Assembly: GCA_030762935.1 (NCBI GenBank)
Contig: CM060893.1
Location: 14,700,897 to 14,764,896, forward strand
DNA length: 64,000 bases
Source: Hymenopus coronatus
Lineage: Eukaryota > Arthropoda > Insecta > Mantodea > Hymenopodidae
Direction of reading: 5' to 3'
Of this stretch, positions 12,701 through 24,700 are shown in pieces. Both the position numbers and the translations under genes were made by a program. Each line of letters opens with the position of its first letter. Position 1 is the stretch's first letter. The notes under the pieces were generated by a model. The model saw only the letters and a list, made by a program, of their open reading frames with translations. It was not told the DNA's origin and did not search any database.

Positions 12701-15700
12701 AGAGATCTTGTTGGTAATGCATTTGTTACAGGATAGATTCAAATGGATATAATTTTAATGCTGCTGTAAGAGGAAAAGCTTGTTAAAAAGTTTAACATTT
12801 TAAATATTAAAGGATTTATATTGCATTTTAGCGTAAAATATAATTGTTATGGATTATACTTGGGTAAGTAATGTTCTGTGTGATAGAACTGATAAAGATG
12901 CGCCCAACATAATTTTCAAGAGAGATTTACTGAGAATCATACTATTCATGGCAGATTTATTGAGAATCATACTATTCATGGCAGATTTATTGAGAATCAT
13001 ACTATTCATGGCAGATTTACTGAGAATCATACTATTCATGATCAATTTATTGAGAATCATACTATTCATGTCAGATTTACTGAGAATCATACTATTCATG
13101 GCAGATTTACTGAGAATCATACTATTCATGGCAGATTTATTGAGAATCATACTATTCATGGCAGATTTATTGAGAATCATACTATTCATGGCAGATTTAC
13201 TGAGAATCATACTATTCATGGCAGATTTACTGAGAATCATACTATTCATGGCAGATTTACTGAGAATCATACTATTCATGGCAGAGTTACTGAGAATCAT
13301 ACTATTCATGGCAGAGTTACTGAGAATCATACTATTCATGGCAGATTTACTGAGAATCATACTATTCATGGCAGATTTACGAGTTCTACTATGTCATATT
13401 TACTGAGAATTTTACTAATCTTAACAGATTTATTGAGAACTGTACTGACAGATTTACTGGGAGCTGTACTAATTATGAAATATTTATTGCGAGTTGTACT
13501 AATCAGGACAGATTTACTGATTTATATTATGACATACTTTACTGAGAATTTTACCAACCATGATATATTTACTGAGAATTGCGCACATCATGAAGATTTA
13601 CATTAGTACTACTATAATGACATATTGTTGAGAGTTTTACTAATCAAGACAGATTTATTGAGTCCCATTTTCACAGGTTAAGCTTAAGCTTTGAATTGGG
13701 CTTAAACTATTGTCCATATTATCTGAAGAAGACAATATTAGTGATGAAGAAATGCAAATTATATTAACCCATATTTACAGCAGAGATGACTAGAGCATTT
13801 AGAATGCTTATTCATGTATGAAATGTCTGAGAATTCTTCCAGAGATTTTGACTAAATAAGCAGATGCAATGATGCTACTTCTTCTGACATCTAAAAATCT
13901 ACTGCTGTCAAAATTGCTTCACACCATTCTAATCCATTTTCTGCATCACCATTTTCCCCTATGGTTTGTTTTTCTTATTTCATAGTAATTTTTCTAATAG
14001 CTTGCATTCTATTTAGCACTGCTCACTGCCTGACCCTGTTCAATTCCTGCTAGTAGATGAACAAGTGAACACTGAACAACCTTGTGGATGATTCAAACAT
14101 ATTTTGAGGGACAGGAGAAGAATCTTTTTTTTCGATATAGTAAAGATGAATCTTGTAATTCACTGCAATGAATTCTGAGTGAGTTTGGTTAATTTATGTT
14201 CAATGTCTTTTCAAAATTCTGCACATTATCATCCTAAATTTTTTATATCGAGCTTTATACTTTTATTTGTAAAAATATAAGGCATTTTTATTTACTAACC
14301 ATATTATGAAATACTTGTTTTATTGTGTTATGAACTTGAACGATTCGTAGAAGGTCAATATATGTAATGGGCTACTTTTGGAAAAAAATTTACTTCAACC
14401 TGCACATTTTATGCTTAAAACTGCTCCCCACTACCCTCTTTTTATACAGCTGAGTGCCCTGTTTCTTTTTTTTTTTTTTTTTTTTGTTTTTTTGGTAGTG
14501 TTTAATGCCTGCTTTAACTACTTATGGCACCGCAGGCGGTGACATTGATGATGTGGAGCACTGGTGGAATGCAATGGTGGGGGAAACCGGAGTACCCAGA
14601 GAAAAACCACCCCAGCGCCATTTTGTCCACCACAAATCTCACATGCGGTTGCTTGGGATCAAACTCTGGTCGTCTAGGTGAGACACGAGTGGTTGAACCA
14701 CTCTGCCACGGCATGGCCCTGAATGCCCTGTGTATTCATAACTGTGTGTGGTTTAAAACCCAAATCCAAGCTCTAGTTATAGCAATCACATCAAGCTGTA
14801 GGAGAAATGCAAAATGCAAGTACTATTACATTTCCATTTACAAGGTAAATTACTTCTGTAAATGCTTAGTGATATGTACATATTTTAAACATATAAATAT
14901 GCCTGTGCAAGACCAAATAAGAGGGCTTGTAAATGTTGAGTTTGTTTAGTGACAGTAGTAAATGCCAGGTTCATATCAGCTTTGCAAGTGTGCTGGTATT
15001 TTATCCCGCAGCAAGTGCTAGTTTATGCGTTAACTCTACTCACATGTAGACATTGCATTTAAGCTCATCTAACTGCCATTGTCCTGGTCAAGGCTCAACC
15101 TACAAACTTTAGCAGGGAAAGTTATTTTTAGATATCTATATTGATTAGGCCAATCTTTAAGGCAGAAAGTTCAGCCTTCAAGCTTAATAAATAAACAGCC
15201 TGCTTGGATAGTCTGGTGGTGGCGTGTCTGCCTCACATTCAACACGTTGCATGTTTGAATTTCGCTTAGGGTGAATTACCTGGATAAAGCTTCTTTCTTC
15301 ATGGTTTTTGCCTATCCTGAGAAGACGAATGTCAAGTAACTTTAAGCTCCATGGATCCTGAGATCATTACACCTATCTCATTCATCATCCATAATAATAG
15401 AAACAGTTAAAGGACGTCTAGCTTAAAAAAAAAAAAGTCACAGTCGAGACTTGCCTGAAGCATGAAGAGCAGCTCATCTATGTCTTCCTTACCAAAATGC
15501 CAGTTTCTGCTGACAGGAATAGCTTGTAGTTTCACACGTTTCATAGGTTCACCTGCAAATAAGTTGACACATTATAGTTTGGTTAAGGGACAATAAATGT
15601 TAACATTTTTTAAATTTTTAAAAATTCTGCATTTTTTTATATAATTTCAACTGATGAAGTATAAGCTTTATTCTGAAAATCTTTCAGAAATGACTGAAAT

Positions 15701-18700
15701 AACAGTTACAGGTTTCAATGATAATTGGTTAAATTGCTTCACTTTTTATATTAACACAAACTTTTCTCACATAAGAATGTTTTTTTATTATTCTATACTA
15801 TCTAAAGTTTATTGACATGACTGTCCACACTCTCAGGTGAAAAGAAATGATGCGAAGATCTTATGGTCAGTGTAAAATGAAACTTTCTTGAAACAGTGCC
15901 TCTCAACTAGAAAATACTTCAACCTTTCTATTGAGTAAAGAATCCTAAGAAGGTGTGTGACATGAGTAGGACATTAATAAAAACACTGAATTATTCCTAG
16001 GCTATATAACATACTATTGCAACATTGCTTTTCCTTATAAAAGGGACAGCTCATGCCAAAAGCACCCACATTCTAAGAATTGAATAACAAACAGATTTGT
16101 TGCACTCCTACTTTTGAGTAAAGGTGAACTAAAGGGATTGTTCAAAGTGGTGTCCTCCAACATCAATGCAAAGTCTGCATCTTCGAATAAATCTGTCTCG
16201 TATCCTTTCAAAGATGCCCAGAGTGTTATTAATTACGTCACATGTGTGTTTGTGTGTCTATGAACAGCACACTCAAAAACAAAGTTGTTTAAGTTCCAAA
16301 CACAAAGCACCTAATATAAATATTAGATGGTTAGAAAAAGTGTACAATATGGTGGTTGAGGCAAAAATGCTATATGGGATAGAAGTATGGGGATTAGAAG
16401 TCATAGATGAGGTGCATAGGAAATTTTGCAAAGAAATACTTGGGTTACCAAATGCAACTGTTAGGCAAGTAGCAAAAATAGAGCTGGGTAGAGTGGCAAG
16501 TAAGGGAAAGATTATGGAAAGGGCATTGAAATTTTGGCATAGAATATTGAAATTGGAAGAAAGGAATTTGTTAAAGCAGTGTTTAGTATATCAAGAGAAA
16601 AGTTTAAAGAACAAGGGATGGGTAGACTGTCTCAGAAATAACCTGGAAAGTAGTGGGTTAGGAGAAATGTGGAGAAGAAGAGAAAATAATGTGAATAACT
16701 TCTGGAAGTTGGCAAGGAAAAGATTTGAGGATATAGAAATACAAAAAATATTTAGTGAGATAACTGAAAAGAGTTCTTTAGTTTTCTGTATACCAATGAA
16801 AGCCTCATGGGGAAGGGAAAAGTACATAGATGTGACAAATAAAGAGGAGCGAGAAGGTATTGCATGGCTGAAAGCAGGAGTATGGAGATTAAAAGGTTTA
16901 AGGAAAGGTATTCCACAAAACCAATGTCCTATATGTGGCAGAAATGAAGATATGGAACACATTTTATTGAAATGTAAAGGGACTGAAATTTGGAGAAAAG
17001 AGTATATTAACAAGAAATAGTTTAAATAGACAGAAATGTAGCAGTAGTTGGAATATTTCAAAGAGATAATAAGAAGATTGGACAATTCTTATACAAAATG
17101 AAAAATAAATGGGTATGGACAGTAAATAGACAAAATGCTGTAATAAACTAGAATTAATAAACTATTGTAAAATATGAGTATGACCGGTAAAGAGCTAGGG
17201 CTGAACACCGGTCATATTCACCTGTATAAAGCTTAGCATAAATACATAAATAAATAAAGTACCAAACTTGATATTTAAGTACAACATCTTGTAAGGATGC
17301 AACAGGAAGATTTTTGGGAACATTTTCCCAGTCCAAACTACCCTTTACATGGAAGATTTTTCGGAATTTATGATTTTCCTAAAAATGGCTCTCACAAAAT
17401 TTGATTAATTTTAATTTTTAATTGTATTTATTTACATAGAATGACCCAATGAGCATATTGCTCTAGGTCTAGGTAGGGACTGCCCTTTAGTGAGGCGGTA
17501 AGCAAAATACAAAGAATAAATCACATTAAAACATATAAAAAAGAGTATATAAGTATACATTTTATATATATATATATATATATTCAAACAATTTTTTTTT
17601 ATTGTAATTTGTGTGGGTGTGTGATTAAACTTAATGCAATATTTCAAGAAACACCATAGGGATTTTCTGTTGTCAAATTTTTAGGAATTACAGTATTGCT
17701 CAAGTAGGTATTTGAAGAGTTTGTTTATAAATTGGGATAAGTTAGATGATTGTTTAATGTTAAGTGGGAGACTGTTGTATGTTTTGGTGGCACTATGTAA
17801 TATACTTTTTATTCCACATTTGGTAGAGTTAACTGATTCTATACATATGTGATTGACTGATCTAGTTTTGTAGGAGTGAATATCTCTTTTGTGTTTGATT
17901 ACAGAGTTGGTACATAGGAGGTTATTTTCAGCTTTGTACATGAATGAAGATTCACTATATTTACAGAGAAAGGAAAATGGCAGTATATTTGTTTCCTTAA
18001 ATACTTCTACGGCATTAAATGAGCCCAAGCAGGACCCTTACTAATGATTCTATCCTCAAAACTTTCCGCAATAAACTATAATGATTCACCAACGGTTCGA
18101 AATGGTCCCAGTATCTTATTTCTGTATCTTTCTGCATTTATGGTATTCATAATAAATAGGCCCTATTATTCTTGCACCACACCCCAATTTTTTGATCGTG
18201 CACGAGAGTTTCATGAATGAAATTGGGTTTGTGTGTAGCATAATATCGATTAAGTTGTGATGACACAAGACCAAGTAAATGAAACCATGTTCATCACTAA
18301 CAATATTAATCATGGATTGATTGTTCATCATTAATATTCCTCAAAATTCAGTTACAGAAATTTACCCAACTCTGGTGTTCATGTGGTAGCAATTCCTGGA
18401 CAATTGTAACCTTGTATGGTTTGAATTTTAAAAGCTTTGTTACTTTCCACGCTGAAGCTTTTGAAATGTCAGTTTCTTGTGCAAGGCGCCTAAGAGATTT
18501 TTGAGGTGACCGTTCTAACCGTTCTCCAATTTCTGCTCCGAAAGCACATGCCTATTTACCTCCCATCACAAATTGATGCAATTTCCCAGAATTTATTTAC
18601 AAGTAAACTCTACTTGGAACAAGCATACCAGGAAATTCAGTTTCAAATTGCCTTACAACTTCCCTACAAGATGATGCAAGCACGTACGTATTTTACATAA

Positions 18701-21700
18701 ACACTCTTTGTGGTACTGTATACTACATTTTGAAAGTTCAAGCAAAACTAAACACTTCTCCTGACGTTCACGTGTGAACTGGACTAGAACAGTAGTAAGA
18801 CTGATGCATGTGTGACAACAGAATGGATGTGGATGAGTGCGAATGGAAATGCAGTGCAGGAGCATGGGCCATGCTCCTGGCGGCCAAGTTTTGTATCAAA
18901 TGTACTGTATAAGCTAAAGGGACTCTTGAGCTTATACGCATTACTTTATTCATTCACTATTTGATATGGCATGCATTTAAGGTTCAGCTAGTGTTCAAAT
19001 AAACAAGAGAGAGCAACACTGTAGGTCTACACAAAAAGAGTAGCAACATTCAGCATTATGTCATGTTTCTGAATTAAAATTTTAAATTTTAAGCATTCAG
19101 TGTCTAAAGATACAATAGATTCAGACTTTTCAAAAGTTGCCCTTCCTCCCATCTACAAATATAATGCTGATTGTTTTTCCCTTGTTTTCAAACAATGGAT
19201 AATTCTCAATTCTTTTGATCCTAGGCTTGTTAATGACATCATTCATTTGCCTTTGCAGACACAAGATGGATGTAAAATTGACATTTCTTTTAGGTAAATA
19301 TTACATTTTTACTTTCTCTAAACGTACATAGTGTATAGAGGAAGTATTGTATTCCACCCGAAAATTCAATACCGAGGTTTCACCGGAAATACATGTTTTA
19401 GGACCCCCTGAATCCAAAAAAAGCATTTTCAGAAAAAGGTCTATGTGTATGTGTGTCTGTGGACAGCATAGCTCAAAAAAGAATAGACCGTCAAATACCA
19501 AACTTGGTATTTAAGTTTGGTATCTTCCAAGGATGCGACACAAAGATTTTCAAGAAAATCCCCCCCACCCCAAACTACGCTTTACATGGAACTTTTTTCG
19601 AAAATTTTAATTTTCTTAAAAATGGCTCTAACGATTTTGATTAAAATATTGTATATTAAAGATATTTACCTGACAAATAAAATATATATCTTGAATTTTA
19701 CAGGAATAGCCTCTAAAGACTATTTTATTCTGGATCAATTTTACTGAATTTTGCATAACTGCTAAACCGTAAGAGATGGAAAAAAACGTACCACACAAAA
19801 AATGTAGAGCACCTTAAAACACACAATTTATGTTATATACATTGTTTTTGTGGAGTTGATCGTTTTTTCGATATTCCTTGTTTTTGGTTTCAGCTTTAAA
19901 AAAAACATACTTTTCTCATACAGGTATTTGTCAACTCCTATCCATACAAACAAAGAAACTTCAGTCACATAGCAACCAGCGTTTGACTATCACTTTAACC
20001 TATGGTACTCCCTTATTTCGCTTCTACTTACAAGGAAGAAAGTAATAAGACTATTTCTGCTAATTTTTTCTCAATTAGCATGAAGTAAATAGAAGCATAA
20101 GCTTTTTAACAATAATTTGTTGCAGAGATGTAGAGAAAGTCATGTGAATAGAACACATCAGATTTTTAATTTATATTTGGTTAAAGACTGCACCTACCTG
20201 TTTCATCGACTGTGAAGTCAAAGCCATTTCTTTTGAAGATTTCTTCATTTTCTATCAGAATGCTTTCATTGGCAGCTGTCAGTTCAAGAGTTTGTGGTCT
20301 GCAATACAGGTATTCATCATTGTGATATGACTTATCTAGAATTCCTCTATTTATAGTTTTTAGAACAATTATTTGCTTGTTCTTAGCTTTGCAGCATCTG
20401 TTTTTGCCATATGGTTGTGATTATTATATACTAATTGTCATACATGAGGATGGATCAAATATAAACAAGCCTTATGCTACAAACATTGCATTAATCAAAA
20501 TTAACTGATGTTAACACTTTTCTTATTTTTCTACATAGTCACCTATCTTATATGTGCATCTGTTCCAGCTCATAAGCAATTTTTTAATGGCACCCTTAAA
20601 GAAATGCCATGTCCCAGAAGCTCCTACTCCATTGATGGGGGCCTGATGCCAAGATTTGACAATGCCTGATGCTAGAAAGCTATAAGACGATTCACAAGGA
20701 CTAATGGCAGCACTCAGAATGGAGGTAGCCAAGGTAATTGCACCCACCTCAAGGACCAGGAGTATTTGCTGTGACAGGAAGAGAGATACAACCAAGAGAA
20801 AACAACCTTCAGGTGGCGTGTGCTGGGAGTGTGGCGAGCCAGGTCACCTAGTGAAGGACTGTCGTGACAGGGGCACATCGGGCCCATCTTCGCCACCCCT
20901 TCGAGTGATGCTACATCCTTGGGCAGAAGACTGGAGGACATCCTAATCACAGACGGCTGGATACAAGGGAGGCTGTGCTGAATACTCATAGACACAGGTA
21001 TCTAATCTGACCTGATGTGGCGAAGGGCTTGCTGACACGTAACACTCAGTAGGCCTTATGAACTTGTGACGACGTTGGGCGACATCTTACCTGTGGAGAA
21101 GGCCCTGTAAGGCTGAGGGTGTTCAACACGAGGGTGATGAGGATGTGATACTGGGGTAGATGCCCTCAGAAGCCATTAGGCGATGGTTGACATCAGCTTG
21201 AGGGTTTTGTAACTTGGCTGAGATGAAGTATTGCTGTGGAGCCCACAAGAACATCCGAGGATCTGCAGGGTGATCCTGAATAATGATGTAGTTGTGCCTG
21301 CAAGAAGGTGATGGTGAAGGCGCACCTGGAGGGTTGGAAGAGATCACTACATGGACTATGTGTTGTCCGAGCATTGTTGCCCTGCCGGGAGGAAGTACCC
21401 ACGAGGCTGCTGAACCTGATTTTTTTTATAGTGTTTAAGGCCTGCTGTTACCGCTTATGGTATCGCAAGCAATGACAGTAATGATGCATGGAATGAAGAT
21501 GGGCAGAGGAAACTGGAGAACCCAGAGAAAACCCACCCCTGTGCCACTTTGGTATCACAAATCTCACATGTGGTTGCTTGAGATTGAACCGCAAACCGTC
21601 TAGGTGAGAGGCGAGTGGTCTAACCACTCTGAGTACTGACCAGGACGGAGTTAAGGAATTGCCAGTTGTCAATGTAATGCAATGTGACAAATCCAAACAG

Positions 21701-24700
21701 CCAGCAGAGTCAAAGGGCCTGGGGCCCCGGCTGAAAGACTTACTGAAAAGGGTGGCTGGCCATCTGGAGAAGGTCTGGCATCTACTTAGTAGATATCGGT
21801 CTGTCAACAGCAAAGGGCACCACGATTATGACTGCACTACACAACATTGACACTGATGACACGCGATCTACCCAGCAACATCCAAAATGTATTCCCCTGG
21901 CAAAGCAAGCAGAAGTCAGGACATGTTAATATCTAGGGGAATCATCAAAAGAGTCAGACAGCCCTTGATACTTCCCGGTAGTCTTGGTGAAGAAGAACGG
22001 CAAGCTGTGTGGACTACAGGAAGCTGAATGCAGTCGCCAGAAACTGCTGTTTCCCCTTATCCCAGATTGACAACACCCTGGACACACTTGCTAGTCCCCA
22101 GTGGTACTCATCTTTGGATACAGACAAATGGCTTTAGATTCTAGAGACAAGAAAACTGCATTTTCGACTGGCCAAGGGGCTTTGGCAGTATAAGGTAATG
22201 CTGGTTGTCCTCTGTAATGCACCAGCCACTTTCCAGCACCTCACGGAATCAGTGATGAGAGGGTTGACCTATGACACCTACTTGCTTTATTTGGGTGACA
22301 TCATTGTCGGGGGTAGTAACTTTGAAAAACATCTCGAGAACCGACCTGGGCAAAAAACCTAATGTCCGATCCCTCACCTTCATGCAGTGCAGCTGTTAGT
22401 AATATCATATGAATTTTGTTATAATAGAAAGGAGACCCTTTAATTGCTTCTATAATTTAAAGGCTTAAAGAAACTGATCTAAACAAAATTATGTGATGAA
22501 CTAAAGGGAAGGGCTGCTCACCAATAAGCACTGGTCAGCTTGGCGAGTTATTGACCTGGACTGACTTTTCTTAGTTTCCACATGTCAAATCTTCTCTTTT
22601 ACCTTTCCTATCCAGTCTTGCTTGACTCAACTCTTGTTTTCTTTAACCCTGATGGTATTAGAGTATTTGAGACCTAGAGGATCATTTCATTTTCTTTCCT
22701 TACTAATGTAACTACCATTTATGGTGCCTAATTTTAAATGGTTACAAAAAGTTAAATAAAAACATTCCAGATAATAACAACGCAACAATAATTACTGGAA
22801 TGCAAAAGATCAAACGGCTTCGCTGCCAACTGCTCAACATTAGATACCAACCATATTGGAAAGTCTAATATGCACAATATGGATCTAAAATGACATGCCA
22901 GGGAATGAGAAGGAAGTTGAACTTTGACCAAAGCCTTACTTGAATATCGTATTTCATGCTAATGGGAAATGCTAACATTTTAATACACATATTTTAATTT
23001 TCTTGTTCTTGTTTTAATTTCCATTCTCAGTTGGGAACCAGCCTTAGTTATGTACTTACATGACCAGTTTCTGATTCCGAATCACAGTGTCTCGCTGGAG
23101 AATCTCGAAATTATATTTCTCATCTGTTGCATGTTGATCTATGATGAATAAATCTGGTCCCAGTCTTGTTATTATAAAACCCAAGTTGAACTGCCCCAGT
23201 ATCTCCATCTGTGACAATCAACATTAATGGCAATGTTTAAAATTTTCTGCTAAAACAAATAATTATTTTTATAACCAATAAACTATGATGGAATCTCACA
23301 CATTAAAGCCAAAATTTGCTAGATATAATGCACTTATTTGGAGAATAAACTTACACACTCTTGTCAATTAAACACAATAAGTTTCACAAGAATTCACTTG
23401 AATCTTCAGCTAATGTGGACGATCTGGGTTGATTCATAATGTGCTAGGTTTGCTTCTAGTGGTTTGCAGATAAACTAGAAAATCAGAGTTTTGCTTGCAT
23501 TCAAATTTTTGTCATATATGTATATAATTCTTTATATTTTTCAGATAGTTTCATTAACATGATTCAATGTTTCATTTCAAAATTGTTAACAAAAAATGTG
23601 ATATAATTACAAACTTTTCAGTTAGTTTCTTTGAATATGACATTCCCTCTATTTTTTTTAAACAGGTGTAAATATTTTACTTTTATTTTTCTAATATATA
23701 CGAGGGTCAGCTGATAAGTCCCAGGCCTCTCAATGATACAGCATTTAAAAATTTTGTTTGTTTGTTTTATTTCTTAACATAATGTCCAGAAAGGCTAATA
23801 CATTTGTCATATCGATGTTCTAATTTAAACCATCTCTGTAGTGCAATTTATCAAAGTCCTCAAAATAGCTGTTTACCACATCAATGACCTCCTCATTGTT
23901 GTGAAATCTTTGTCCTCCAAGAAATTTTTTGAGGTTTGGGAACAGGTAGTCAGTGAGTGCTAGATCTGGCGAATAAGTCGCCCTCTGTGGTGTAATGGTT
24001 GCCATGCTAACTTCATATACCCAAGGTCGTGGGTTCAAAACTGGCAGAGGACAATGGATTTTTTCGGGCATAAAAGTCCTTAGCATGGCTTCCTTCGGAA
24101 GGGAAGTAAAGCCGTTGGTCCTGTGTCGTAGATTTACAGCACGTAAAAGAACCTCAAGCCTGATTGAGAGGCCTCTGAGCTAAATTAAGTGGTCTTTCAC
24201 GCCCAATATAGAATGGGACACTGAGAGCCACAGCAGTTAAAGAGCAGTATAAATAACACGCTGTTTCCATTTTTTTCTGGCGAATAGAGTGGATGTTCAA
24301 GCAATTCAAGCTTTAATTTGCACATTTTTCCCATTGCAATGACTGAACGATGGGCCGGAGCATTGTCGTGATGAAACAAGATTTTATTTTGCCAAATGAG
24401 GTCTTTTTCTTTTCACCTCATCACTCAAACGTTGCACTAATTTTGCATAGTAGATACCAGTGATACTTTTACCCTTCTCCAAGTAATCAATAAAAATAAT
24501 TCCCTGTGCATCCCAGAAAACACTCGCTATAACCTTGTTAGCTGACAAAATTTATTGACTTTTTTTGGGGTTGGTTCACCTGGCACAATCCACGTTTTGA
24601 TTGTGATTTACTTTCTGGAGTGTAGTGATGTATCCAATTTCATCCATGGTAATAAGCTGTCTCAAAAATTCACTGGGATTTTTATGGTAGAGCTCCACAT

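Noticed and set aside
12923..13386. CRISPR-like direct repeats
   Set aside because: Units are contiguous with no spacers, and the context is a eukaryotic intron.
12849..13406. Open frames of 185 aa (plus) and 171 aa (minus) with a ten-residue repeat
   Set aside because: Both are by-products of the 30-bp minisatellite, whose unit is a multiple of three and lacks stops in those frames.
16591..17085. 164-aa frame on the minus strand
   Set aside because: Shadow of the LINE frame on the opposite strand.
23976..24080. tRNA gene at the start of the S1 SINE (also heads of S2 and S3)
   Set aside because: A and B boxes are present but the copies are dispersed, have target-site duplications and long non-tRNA bodies, and do not fold into a clean cloverleaf by eye. 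They are tRNA-derived SINEs.
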